A DNA stretch of 64,000 nucleotides, from the NCBI RefSeq assembly GCF_016545825.1, contig NC_052613.1, forward strand, positions 9,176,001 through 9,240,000. Reading direction: 5' to 3'. The position numbers were made by a program, and so were the translations under genes. Below the pieces are notes generated by a model. The model ran no database searches, had not been told where the DNA came from, and worked only from the letters and a program-made list of their open reading frames with translations. Numbering within the stretch: position 1 is the first letter of the stretch; each line of letters opens with the position of its first letter. This stretch comes from Eucalyptus grandis. Its lineage: Eukaryota > Streptophyta > Magnoliopsida > Myrtales > Myrtaceae. Positions 34,299 to 45,700 of this stretch are shown one piece after another.

Positions 34299-37200
34299 TT
34301 TTCTTTTTCCTCTAAGAGGACAACTCTCATTTCTGGTAAGGCTCCTTCTCCTCTGATTTTGTTTTTAGTCGGCTGTTATGAAGTTTTTGGCCGGTAGCTC
34401 ATTTGACCGATTGAGACAAGCAGGCATAAAGATAGAAAACTAATTAGGTGACAATTAATTTTGAGATTGAAAATGATACAACAAAAAAATTAATGCGAAC
34501 CTAAAGATTAGGTGCCCTAACAAACCACTTGCTGCCCCAAATATTACAAAGTTGAGGAGAGATCTAAAAAGTCAAAAGTATATTGTGAGGATTATGTTGG
34601 GATCGGTGGCTATGGATCTTCCGACCAGCATAATCAAAGTCTTGATAACATAATGGATTTACCAAACCTTTGTAAACAGCTTTTGGACGTAAGACGGGGA
34701 GTCTCGGAATCTTTCTCCGACAGCAAATATTCTGCTTTCTAGATCCTGTGTCTTTTCTCCCTCGGCTTTCCCAGCACCAGCAGAGAATTCTGGATTTAAT
34801 AATTTGAAATTTTTTCATAAAAAATGAATGTTTGTGTGGGTTTAAAAACTTAGTTGACTTATAATATTTTGGTTTTCAATTATCATATATGCCTAAATAT
34901 TTTTTGTTGATCTTGAAAATGTTGTTCGTTGATTCATTTTTATAAATAATATAAGTGATTATTTTTTAAAATAAATATTTTTTAGATTATTAATTTTTGG
35001 CGAAATAAAACGCGTGATTATATGAGACGATTTGTTTTTATGAGAGGGAATCTGGGGGTTTGAGAACGAACAAAATCAGCCGACATGAAACTTGGTTTTG
35101 AGAGGGGCCTAATGAACTTGGGCTTCGTTGCTGGATAGGTCAAGGACCGGGCTGGATACATGTGGGTTAAAAAAATTAAAAAAAGATTGACAACTATGGC
35201 CAGGTCTCATATTGGTACACATCCCTTTTGTGACGCAAATAGTATTTGAACTTTGACTCGTTACGCAATATTATTTCTAAACTCTTAATTTATTTATTAT
35301 GGTCCATGAATTATTTAGTAAATGGTCAATTTAATCTCTAAATTATGTGAGAATGACATAAATGAAACAACCACATTGAAATTTGTCAATATTTCATGAA
35401 CCAAATTGAATTGAGTAGAAGTCTTAAGATAACAGTGTACATTGTGCCAAATTACAGGGACCACATTACACAAAAAAGAAGTTCAAAGACGAAATTACAC
35501 ATTAAATCAAAGTTCATGGACTATATTTTTTAACATCCCTAAATTATTCAATTCACTAACTCTTTTTTTTTTTTTTTTTTTTCTGGCAGTGACAACATTT
35601 CCTGTGATTATTACTATTAATGTTATTATTGTGATGTTATTACCTTGACATGCATAGCTTTGTTGGATGTCCACTAAATGACACATTTGAGGGACTTTAA
35701 TGTTACATGAACAGATGATGAAGATAAAAGCCAAGATAGAGAAATTGCTCAGGCAAGAACCTTATGCCTGCAAATTAGATGTGGCCCAATTAAAAAAGAG
35801 CTCGAAGAAGTGTTTGATCTACTTCGCGCGGAAAGCATTCTCCTTTCTTTTTTTTTCGTTTTCTTTTTATTTTTATTTATTTATTTATTTATTTATTTTT
35901 ATTTTTTTGTGGAGAATTCCGACGACACGATCCTTTCGGAGTGAACTTTCACGTATCAAACCGATCGATAACTCTAGCTGATCCACTAAAATGGGAACCG
36001 TCGTCAATAAAATGAAACTAGTGGCTTAGGAATTATACGAAGGTATTGATAGTGGCTAGGGTTTTGGCACTAATCACCCTTCGTCATTGTCAATCATGAT
36101 CAGCATTGATAGTGGCTAGGGTTTTGGCACTAATCACCCTTCGTCATTGTCAATCATGATCAGCATCGGCATCACCACCTCAGTGTTAGTGTCATGGCTT
36201 GGTCCCAAAGAAATTTGATAAATTTATTTCACAAAAATGAATAATTTTAAAAATATTTTCTTAAAATTAATCACTTAAAATAATTATTTAATGAAAATTT
36301 TATGTTTAGATATTTTTGTCAAAAGAATATATTTATTATTCGTTCATTTTTACAAGCGATACAAGTGGTTATTTTCGGAAAAAAATATTTATTTTTGCAT
36401 GTTATTGTTTTCGGAGCATGTAGAACTTGAGGGTTACTAAGATGCAAAAAGAGAATATAACCAAATCATGAAGCCTTCTTGACATCCTTCCATCGTACAA
36501 ACTCAACCCTTCCTTAGGGTTTTTTAATTTTGCATATGTTTAGAATGGATAGGCATGTGTATTCATGGTACAAGACGATCTGGTCGCGACTTAGGAGATG
36601 ATACCCGATTTTGTTCGATCTAAAAATATGCGTTTTTACTCATAAAGAAGTAATTCGGTAAATGCTAGCTAGCACCATTCTCAAGTTACCACGGCGTCAA
36701 TCTCATCAAGTATGTACTAGTTATATGTCTTTGTTACGTGATCTCCATACAATAGGACTTAAATCGCGACAAACACAGTGCCAGGGTTTGCTTATACTAA
36801 CGTCTTAAATACTATATATCAAACTATTTCGTCTGTAAGTTGTACATGATGCACGCCTGCTGCTCATATAAACGCAGTAAAAAAAAAGGCTGAGCGCCTA
36901 AGCAGGACGGATGGTGACCTCGAAATCGGCTGAGGAAAGGACCTGTGGTCGCTCGAAGAAGACGGCCTCCCGCTTCACTGCGTCGCCCTATCTCGGCGAA
37001 GGCTGGCGGAGGAGCACGTGACGCCCTAACGCGTGACATTCCATCTTCTCGTTTTCAGCTTCATTTCTTCTACTGATATGTGGTTCTGTGTTTGATTACT
37101 GTGCGGGTCGAGGGTAGAAGAGGACTTGCAAGAGTTGCAGACGAAGAGGAAGCTTCTCTCCAGAAGAGCAGCTCTTACATCTATGTCGCTTTCGGATGCC

Positions 37201-37518
37201 GAGATCGCATCAGAGAACACGAGGCTCGTCTCGCATCGTCGCCCGCGACAGCATCGGCGTGGTTATGTCTCCGGGGGCTGCTCGCGCCCGTGATCGCGTC
37301 CCTGCAGAGTCCGCAATACCGGCACAATTACCCTACGGTTTCGCTCGAAATGGGGACATCTTGGTAAGGCAGGTGGAGCGGTGCCGGGGTTCACCCTATG
37401 CTAGCGGAATTCGGACTCGGAGAACTTGGCATCGATTGAGGAGTCAAAGCATCTCGCTTTCCTGAACGTGCGTTTCATCATTCCACGCTCTTAAGTGAAA
37501 TGGAAGCTCTTGGTCTTA
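34299..37518. other. Intergenic, repeats and weak ORFs only
   Basis: 35200-35530 is a MITE-like AT-rich stretch. 35563-35582 is a T run. The open frames at 34564-34818 (-), 37026-37220 (-) and 37080-37465 (+) have ordinary composition but no known motif. 37030-37460 is GC-richer than its surroundings and could be a decayed exon. Confidence 0.3.
36045..36166. repeat. Exact 60-bp tandem duplication
   Basis: 36045-36104 and 36105-36164 are identical, with two more matching bases after. Each starts ATTGATAGTGGCTAGGGTTT. Perfect identity points to a very recent event, or to an assembly slip. Confidence 0.95.
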
Positions 37519-37794
37519 GCTCAGCTCGTTTCGCTAGAAACTGAGACATTTTGGAAAATATTTTTCATAAAATCATTTTTGAAAAACGGTAATATTTTTC
37601 AATTTTTTTTGAAATCTGAAAACGAATTAGAAAATATTTTCTACTATTTGATATGGAAAATTTGATTTGATTTTTTCCGTGCACTACTTTTAATAATTTT
37701 TTAATTAATTTTTAATCTAATTTTTATTAATTTTATTTTTTCTCCTCCATCTTCTTCGATCGGTCACGAGCCACTGCGATGGCCAGCACACTCA

Positions 37795-40700
37795 AGGCTT
37801 GCATATTCCAATGAGCCTTGAGCTCGCTGGCAAGCAATCCAGAGTGAACAAGTACCCCTTTCGTCTTATCTTTGAAAATATTGGCTTATTTCCCTTTGCA
37901 ATGAAACTTGTGATCAACAAGATGATTTTGTGCAAGAATTCACATTTTGTTCTTATTCCTTGCCAACATGCCGAAAAGCAAAAAGCTTTCTTCCTTGCCA
38001 ATACAAACCATACATGGAAGTTGAAGAAAAAATAAAAAAAATAAAAATGGATTTAGAAAAAAAAAAATTATAATTTGATTATAATTCAAACATGGATAAC
38101 CTTGCGGGTTAAACCAAACCTTGTCATCAAAATTTTGTTCTTGTTCTTATCTTCAAGATTATGGTTAGAAAAATATACTAGGTATGCCAAAACATGAGAA
38201 GCATGAGTTCCATCTGTTGAGCAAGCCAAGCAAGCACCCATTTCGTCTTATCCTTGAAAATATTGGCTTATTTCCTGATGACTTTGTCATCAACAAGATG
38301 ATTTTGTGCAGGAATTCACATTTTATTCTTATTCCTAGCCAACATACCGAAAAGCAAAAAGCTTTCTTCCTTGCCAAAACAAACCATACATCGAAGTTGA
38401 AGAAAAAATAAAAAATAAAAAATGGATATAGGAAAAAAAATCGAATTTAAAAAAAAAAATTAAATTCGATTATAATTCCAACATGTATGACCGCGAGTTA
38501 AACCAAACCTTGTCATCAACAAGATGATTTTGTGCAGGAATTCACATTTTGTTCTTGTTCTTATCTTGTAGATTATGGTCAGAAAAATATACTGGGTATG
38601 CCAAAACATGAGAAGCATGAGTTTCATCTGTTGAGCAAGCTGAGCAAGCAGAGTCCAAAGTGAGCAAACATCCCTTTCGTCTTATCCTTGAAAATATTGG
38701 CTTATTTCTCTCCACGATGAACCTTGTCATCAACAAGATGATTTTGTGTAGGAATTCACATTTTGTTATTATTCCTTGCCAACATGGTGAAAAGCAAGAA
38801 GCTTTCTTCCTTGCCAATACAAACCACACATCGAAGTTGAAGAAAAAATAAGAAAATTAAAAATAGATTTTAGAAAAAAAAAATCGATTTTTTTTTTAAA
38901 TTTAAATTTTATTATAATTCAAACATGGACGACCCTCCGGGTTAAACCAAACCTTGTCATCAACAAGATGATTTTGTGCAGGAATTCACATTTTGTTCTT
39001 GTTCTTTTTTTTTGTAAATTATGGTTAGAAAAATATAGCCAAAATATGAGAAGCATGAGTTCCATGTTGAGCAATCCAAAGTGAACAAACACCCCTTTTG
39101 TCTTATCCTTGAAAATATTGGCTCATTTCCCTCCGAGATAAATTGTGCAGGAATTCACATTTTGTTCTTATTCCTTGCCAATATGCCGAAAAGCAAAAAA
39201 CTTTCTTCCTTCCAATACAAACCATACATCAAAGTTGAAGAAAAAATAAGAAAATTAAAAATTGATTTACAAAAAAAAAAAAAAAAAAAATCCGATTTTT
39301 TTTTTTTTTTGATTATAATACAACATGGACCACCCTACGGGTTAAACCAAATCTTGTCATCAACAAGATGATTTTGCGTAGGAATTCACATTTTGTTCTT
39401 GTTCTTATCTTGCAAACTATGCTCAGAAAAATATATTGGGTATGCCAAAACATGAGAAGCATGAGTTCCATTGAGTAAGCTGAGCAAGCAATCCAGAGTG
39501 GGTAGGCACCCATTTTTGTCTTATCCTTGAAAATGTTGGCTTATTTACCTCTACAATGAACCTTCTTATTAATAAGATGATTTTATGTATGAATTCACAT
39601 TTTGTTCTTATTCCTTGCTAACATGCCGAAAAGAAAAAAAAATTTCTTCCTTGCCAATACAAACCATACATTGAAGATGAAGAAAAAATAAGAAAATTAA
39701 AAATGAATTTAGAAAAAAAAATCCAAATTTTTTTAAAATATTTAAATTCGATTATAATTCCAACATGGATGATCTTACAGGTTAAACCAAACCTTGTCAT
39801 CAACAAGATAATTTTGTGCAGGAATTCACATTTTGTTCTTGTTCTTATCTTCCAGATTGTGGTCAAAAAATTATACCGGGGTATGCCAAAACTTGAGAAG
39901 CGTGACTTCCATCTGTTGAGCAAGCTGAGCAAGCAATCCAGAGTGAGCAAGCACTCCTTTCGTCTTATCCTTGAAAATATTGGCTTATTTCCCTCCACGA
40001 CGAAACTCCACAAGGTGATTTTATGCAAGAATTCACATTTTGTTCTTATTCCTTGTCAACATGCCGAAAAGCAAAAAGCTTTCTTCCTTACCAATACAAA
40101 CCATACATTGAAGTTGAAGAAAAAAAACAAAAAAAAATTAAAAATGGATTTAGAAAAAAAAATCCGATTTTTTAAAAAAAATTAAATTCGATTGTAATTC
40201 CAACATGGACGACCCTACGGGTTAAACCAAACATTGTCATCAACAAGATGATTTTGTGCAGGAATTCACATTTTGTTCTTGTTCTTATCTTCAAGATTAT
40301 GGTTAAAAAAATATACCGATATGCCAAAACATGAGAAGCATGAGTTCCATTTGTTGAGCAAGCCGAGCAAGCAGTCTACAGTGAGCAAGCACCCCTTTCT
40401 TCTTATCCTTGAAAATATTAGCTTATTTCCGATGAAACTTGTGATCAACAAGATGATTTTGTGTAGGAATTCACATTTTGTTCTAATTCCTTTTCAACAT
40501 GCCAAAAAGCAAAAAGTTATCCTCCTTGCCAATACAAACCATACATCGAAGTTGAAGAAAAAATAAGAAATTTAAAAATGGAATTAGAAAAAAAAATCCG
40601 ATTTTTTTTTTTTAATTTTAAATTCAATTATAATTCCAACATGGACGACCCTACGAGTTAAATCAAACCTTGTCATCAAGATGATTTTGTGTAGGAATTC

Positions 40701-40925
40701 ACATTTTGTTCTTATTCCTTACCAACATGCCAAAAAGCAAAATGCTTTCTTTCTTACCAATATAAACCAGACATCGAAGTTGAAGAAAAAATAAGAAAAT
40801 TAAAAATGAATTTAAATTCAATTATTATTCCAAAATGGACGACCTACAAGTTAAACTAAATCTTGTCATCAACATGATGATTTTGTGTAGGAATTCACAT
40901 TTTATTCTTATTCCTTACCAACATG
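37795..40925 (+). repeat. Tandem array, about eight units of 390-445 bp
   Basis: The landmark GTTAAACCAAACCTTGTCAT or close variants occur at 38108, 38497, 38941, 39341, 39781, 40221, 40657 and 40850. Spacings are 389, 444, 400, 440, 440, 436 and a final half unit of 193. Each unit holds two copies of AAGATGATTTTGTG.AGGAATTCACATTTT-like sequence, a GAGCAAGC.GAGCAAGCA stretch, CCTTGAAAATATTGGCTTAT, CTTTCTTCCTTGCCAATACA and an A-rich tract. Several units keep a frame of 60-160 aa on both strands, but stops and indels fall differently in each, so I do not call it coding. A further copy stands alone at 42846-43010. Confidence 0.92.
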
Positions 40926-41850
40926 TCAAGCTTTGGCTCAAGAAGGTTAAGGACGTGCTGTACGATGTACAAGATTTGCTTGACGACGTCACAACCGAAG
41001 ATTTGAGGCGGAAGGTCACTCCTAGCGGCAAGATGTTGAAAGAGGTGCCCATTTTTCTTCTCTAAATCAAATCAGCTTGCACATGGCCTCAAAGTGGGTA
41101 ATGAGATTAGAAACTTAGGAAAAACTGGTTTAGATTGAAAAATTAAGGAATTTCCCTTTAGAGAACCATCACTGTGAGGCAACTCTTCCTACTAAGAGGA
41201 GAACTCCCACTTTTGAGCTTGATGAAAATATAATTTGTAGAGAAAAGGATGAGGAGGAGATCATCGCACGTTTGCTTGATTCCTCCTCCGAAGAGAGTGT
41301 CTCGGTTGTTTCCATCCTTGGTATAGGAGGAATGGAAAAACCACACTTGCTGATAAGGTATACAAGGATGAAAACGTGAAAAAATGTTTCGAGCTTAGAT
41401 GTGGGTGTGCCAAATCTTTGATGTGGATCTAATTGTAAAAAAAATACTAAACTTTGCCAAAGTTGATCCTAAGGTGAAGAAAAATCTAGAAGACATTGAG
41501 AATAAAAGTGTGGAAGAGTTGCAGTGGCTCCTTCATAAGCTACTAGATGGAAAGAAGTACTTGCTTGTTTTGGATGACTTGTGGAATGAGAATCGCACGA
41601 GAGTTTAACTCTGGTCTTTGCTAATGGGTGGTTCAAGGGGGAGCAAGATACTCATAACATGTGCTCTTTATTAGTCGTGGAGGCTACAGATGCCAACTCA
41701 ATTAAATATAATCTATGTGGCTTATTTGCATAAAAGTCATGGGACTTATTTAAGAAAATGGCTTTTGGAGATGTGGAAACATCATCTGACAAGGGATTAG
41801 GGGAGATAGGTTGAGATATAGTTAAAAAATGCGCGGTTGCTAACACCACA
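40926..41850 (+). pseudogene. CC-NBS-LRR resistance gene fragment (dead)
   Basis: The pieces come in the right order for a CC-NB-ARC protein: LWLKKVKDVLYDVQDLLDD (end of the coiled-coil domain), ESVSVVSILGIGGM (P-loop start, 41308 on), TLADKVYKDENVKKCFELR, IFDVDLIVKKIL, KYLLVLDDLWNENR (kinase-2, about 41557), GGSRGSKILIT (RNBS-B) and SWDLFKKMAFGDVE (RNBS-C). They lie in different frames. The P-loop reads GGAATGGAAAAACC where GGAATGGGAAAAACC would encode GMGKT, so one G is missing. Stops occur at 41062 and 41605. The N-terminus is replaced by the repeat array, and the GLPLA motif, ARC2 and all LRRs are missing. Intact genes of this family sense pathogens in the cytosol; this piece cannot. Confidence 0.85.
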
Positions 41851-42339
41851 TTAACATCACATTAAACTCTACGGAGTAGAATCTGCAGAAAACCCTAACT
41901 TTCGGGTATCAGAATCACCAATGGGGCTTCAATAGGTGACGGCAGGGCTCGGAAGCGATGGCGGAGGCGGAGGCAGAGACGGCATCGGGTTTGCTGCAAA
42001 CGTGGGCTCGGAGAGAGAGGAGAGAGAGAGGGTTTGCATCAATTTTGAATGATTTTCGTGTGGGTCCGGACAACACGTTTCAACATATAAAAATGGTTTG
42101 CTGCAGTATATCACTCACCTAATATTTTTTGGGCTAGGCTATTTTTCAGGCTGGACTTGTCAGGATGAAGAAGTCCAGAGAGAGAGGGGCAATGATTGAT
42201 ACAATAAAAGCACCCATAGCCATCGTTGACTCACGGCGAAAGCATCAAAATTTTCAGTTATTAACCCAATAGTGTCATTTTTAATATAAAATCATTTTCA
42301 AAATAAAATAAGTTGATTAATGTAGCCCAAGTGGGAGAA

Positions 42340-42770
42340 TGTTAGAAATTTTCTATAATATGGGCTTACATTAATTAATTAATATTCTATTTTAAATAAT
42401 CGGGTTAATGGATATTTCAATATTTGTTGAACCCTACAATGATCTTATTGAATTAGGTATTGGCATCTATTAATAACGGGCCTAGTTGAATAGTAAAATG
42501 TAGGTAATTGTGTTTAACTGAAATCCGTAATGGAAATGGCAAGTTGACATACTATTGATTAGGGTTTGCTAGGTCCTCTCTAGCCTATAAAATGATAGAT
42601 TATACCTATCAGTTGCTTGAATTCCATTGGAAGTTGCTATACTGAAATAGGTTATTGAAAGGAAGATCTGACATTCCAATAGATCTTGATTATCATAATC
42701 AAGAAGAATCGGATCCATATATAACTGTAAAATACCGAGATCGATAAGCACAGCGAAATTAAATCGTACC
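42340..42770 (+). mobile_element. Copia-type LTR, probably solo or fragment
   Basis: AAGTGGGAGAA (purine tract) is followed directly by TGTTAGAAATTTTC, the usual join between the internal region and the 3' LTR of plant Ty1/Copia elements. A TATAAAA follows CTCTCTAGCC (about 42586), where an LTR promoter is expected. The 3' end with CA was not fixed; 42770 is approximate. No gag or pol frame is nearby. Confidence 0.5.
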
Positions 42771-42845
42771 TATTTGAGCTATTGCTTCATTTGAAGAAAA
42801 ATAGATCACTTTGATAATCAACAAGAATCTGATCCATATATGACC

Positions 42846-43010
42846 TATTTCTTCCTTACTAATACAAACCATACATTGAAGTTGAAGAAAAAATAAGAAA
42901 ATTAAAACTAGATTTAGAAGAAAAAAATCTGATTTTTTTTAAAAAAATTTAAATTCGATTATAATTCCAACATGTACGACCTGTGGGTTAAACCAAACCT
43001 TGTCATCTTG
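42846..43010 (+). repeat. Detached copy of the 37.8-40.9 kb array unit
   Basis: TTTCTTCCTTACTAATACAA, the GAAGTTGAAGAAAAAATAAG stretch and GTTAAACCAAACCTTGTCAT (42987) match the array. It lies beyond the NBS fragment and the LTR, so those were placed inside, or at the edge of, the array. Confidence 0.85.
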
Positions 43011-43429
43011 TGCAAGCTTGATGCTTGCGCTCGCCAATTTAGCAAGTGGCCAGCTCGAGCTTGCCTATGGCCAGTTGTCGGCAATTGTCTAAGAAAAAAG
43101 GAAAACAAGAAAAGAAAGAAAGAAGAGGGGCTAGCAAGGCTATGCATGTGAGATGAGAGAGAGTGAGTAAGGAAAATATTTTCTACAACTTGAAAAGTGA
43201 ATAACATCTTTTCCTATTTTTGAAAACTTTTGCTGTTGATAAAAAATATTTTCTAAACTAATTTATTGTTTGTAAAAAAATGCTGTAAAATTTAAAAAAT
43301 ATTTTCCAGAAAGTTTCTTTTTTTTTTTTCGAAATAAACGGAGTTTTAGTTTGCTGCTCAAGTTGCATTTTTTCGTGCCGGGCATGTAAAGCCCTTTCGG
43401 GTAGCGACATTCGGCCCGCTGAAGAGGTA

Positions 43430-43640
43430 AACGGGCCCAAGCATTTAGCCCAACTGCGAATACGGGCCGAAAAGGCCATGGCCGGTACTGCGGGCCCAAT
43501 TCATCCCTCTTGGGCCCCTAGGATTCGCCCCCATACCAACGGCCTAGATGTCTTCTCGGGGGAGGTCGGCCCTCATCCGAGCCGTCAATCTTCGCCATAT
43601 AAGTGCCGCGGCCTCTTCAATCCCCAAACCCTAGACAGAC
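43430..43640 (+). promoter_or_regulatory. eS7 core promoter: GGGCC cluster, TATA, telo box
   Basis: GGGCCC/GGGCC words cluster at 43434-43520. CATATAAG lies at 43596-43603 and AAACCCTAG (telo box) at 43626-43634, about where transcription should start. The GGGCC plus telo-box pair is characteristic of plant ribosomal-protein genes and fits the gene that follows. A 5'-UTR intron runs from 43719 (CCAG|GTAACTT) to 44380 (GAGCAG|GTTTGAC). Confidence 0.7.
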
Positions 43641-44390
43641 CAGACGCTTCACCGAGAGCTAAGAGCCGTAGGGTTTTCACTCGACCGTGCGCGCAGGTTC
43701 TCTCTCCTCCAGCTCCAGGTAACTTCTCTTCTGAAATATCATCCTTTCGTCGCTCGTTCGATCTCGGGGGCATCGCTGCGAAAGCGTGGGGATGCGCTTG
43801 CGTGCGTGGATTTTGCTTTTTTGTTGTTTCGGAGAGGTCGAGGGGATCTGTGTCCGTGATGGGTTGTGGGAGATTTGATGTTTTCTTGCTGGGGAAGGAG
43901 GAAAGATGCTTTTTTGGAGTGGGTTTTGTCCAGAAAGATCAGACGGAGTTCTGGGTGGTTCTGTTGAGAGCGCAAGCTTGCGTCTTTTTTAGTGTTCCTT
44001 ATGTTCTGGATTAGGAAGAGCGAGGTTGGAAGGTGTTGGAGCTCGTTTTGCACCGAGAACGATCGACCCAATTGGGGTATGTTTGTTTTGTTGTCTAGTT
44101 TTAGCGTGGACATTGTCTACGAACTGGGGTGGATGTATTTAACTTATGCGTGTTGGAAATAAGTGAATAAAAATGAAGGGGAAGAACCCGGGTTTCAAAT
44201 GAACGGTAACGAGGTGGAGAGCATGCGTGATGTCCCGTGCGTGTCGGATTAGATGGTGTTGGTTTTTGAGGAAGTGATGACGTTGTGTGGGAAAGGCCCT
44301 TTGCGTACCTGCTTGTTGTTTGGTTGCGTGAGTTCGTTTATTTGGTCAGGATCGAGCTGATCGGCTGTTGTGATGAGCAGGTTTGACAAG

Positions 44391-45700
44391 ATGTACACGT
44401 CAAGGAGGAAGATCCACAAGGACAAGGATGTTGAACCCACTGAGTTTGAGGAGTCTGTTGCTCAGGTTTGATTGCTATCTAGTTCATATTAGTGTCATAT
44501 TTTTTGTTTGGCCGAACTATTTATCTGTTGTAAATGTGTTTTCTCTTGGCTGATGCTCATCTTTTTTCAAAATCTATTGCAGTCCTTCTTTGACTTGGAA
44601 AACACCAACTCGGAGCTGAAAAGTGATTTGAAGGACCTTTACATAAACTCAGCAGTGTAAGAGTGCATATATCCAGCTTCATTATTACCATTGAGATAGA
44701 AATGCTTTTGTTCTAATTGATAGATAGGAAAGAAAGTCGATCTTTCTTTTGCATTATAGGCATTCTTACTTATAGGGTTGTTTTATCCTTTGGCAGTGAA
44801 ATTGATGTTTCTGGGAGCAAAAAGGCTGTTGTTATTCATGTTCCATATAGATTGAGAAAAGCTTTCCGCAAGATTCATGTTAGGCTTGTGCGAGAGCTTG
44901 AGAAGAAACTTAGTGGGAAGGTAATGTAAAGGCGTGTTCTCTCCTTTTCTCTTTATATTAGTACTCATGTGTCTTTTCATCATCTTAGCTTAAATGTTTT
45001 AAATATTTCTTTTCCCCATGAATAGCAGCAATGAAGTTCCAAATTCAGTTACTTTTATTTTGTTTTCTTCCCTTTCTCCAAGTTCTCTTTCCTTTGACAT
45101 GCTGCCTATTTTTTCTTGTCCTGTTAGATGTTGTGTTCGTTTCTAGTTGAAAAATGTTATAACTTATTCTCAATTCCTAACCTTATAAGTTCCTCTGTAT
45201 GTGACATGCGGTTGGTTTTGCAGGATGTGATCTTGATTGCTACCCGCAGGATTACAAGACCCCCAAAGAAAGGTTCTGCAGCTCAACGCCCTCGCAGCCG
45301 CACACTCACAGCGGTGCATGATGCCATGCTTGAGGACATTGTATTGCCTGCTGAGATTGTTGGAAAGCGCGTTAGGTACCGTCTTGATGGCTCCAAAGTT
45401 ATGAAGGTAAGGGAATTTCACATTAGATCTTAAGTGATCATCCTCAATTCTGAGTACCTATGCCACTCTCTGATGAATGTAGTTGGCTACTCACTATTGT
45501 GATTACTTGCTTTGTTTGACTTTGCACCCAAGTGTAGTGGGTTGATACTGAGTCAATGTTTTTCTTCCCTCTGTTATCAGGTTTTGTTGGACCCAAAAGA
45601 ACGGAACAGCACAGAGTACAAGCTGGAGACATTTTCATCTGTCTACAGGAAACTTGCTGGGAAAGAAGTTGTGTTTGAGTACCCAATTACGGAGGCATAG
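44391..45700 (+). CDS. RPS7: 40S ribosomal protein S7 (eS7)
   Basis: Coding exons 44391-44465, 44583-44656, 44797-44920, 45224-45406 and 45581-45700 join into 191 aa, the usual length of plant eS7. The product starts [20 protein letters not shown] and ends [11 protein letters not shown]. It keeps [72 protein letters not shown] and [10 protein letters not shown], all near-invariant in this family. The protein is part of the small cytosolic ribosomal subunit and is needed for 18S rRNA maturation. The leader has its own intron (43719-44380), common in plant ribosomal-protein genes, and the promoter has a telo box and GGGCC motifs. A 178-aa frame on + (43478-44014) covers the promoter, leader and intron and is a shadow. 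Very confident. Confidence 0.97.

Larger units (their letters stand above)
37519..43345. mobile_element. Composite segment between inverted Harbinger-type ends (TTA flanks)
   Basis: The left end reads GCTCAGCTCGTTTCGC after TTA (37516-37518). The right end, read inverted, is AACTCCGTTTATTTCG, with TTA outside (43346-43348). Inside both ends come GAAACT and TGGAAAATATTTTT in the same inverted order, as in the 11969-12480 MITE. Between about 37800 and 43010 lie the tandem array, the NBS fragment and the LTR. Two readings fit: one MITE split by later insertion or growth of this cargo, or a larger element that carries it. That the ends belong to one element is inference. Confidence 0.45.

Noticed and set aside
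34564..34818. 84-aa frame on - and an alternative frame with PEFSAGAGKAEGEKTQDLES
   Set aside because: It looks slightly protein-like, but I recognise no family, there are stops in the better frame, and no splice partners were found.
37026..37465. Possible exon in a GC-richer stretch with LQELQTKRKLLSRRAAL on +
   Set aside because: There is no start, no splice signals that join to other coding sequence and no known motif, so a product cannot be supported.
37795..40925. CRISPR-like or protein-repeat reading of the array
   Set aside because: Units are about 440 bp without the short repeat/spacer pattern, and this is plant nuclear DNA. The open frames of 60-160 aa shift and break differently in each unit, so a repeat protein is unlikely.
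43478..44014. 178-aa frame on +
   Set aside because: It covers the eS7 promoter, leader and 5'-UTR intron. It has no homology I can see, and the eS7 gene model explains the region.
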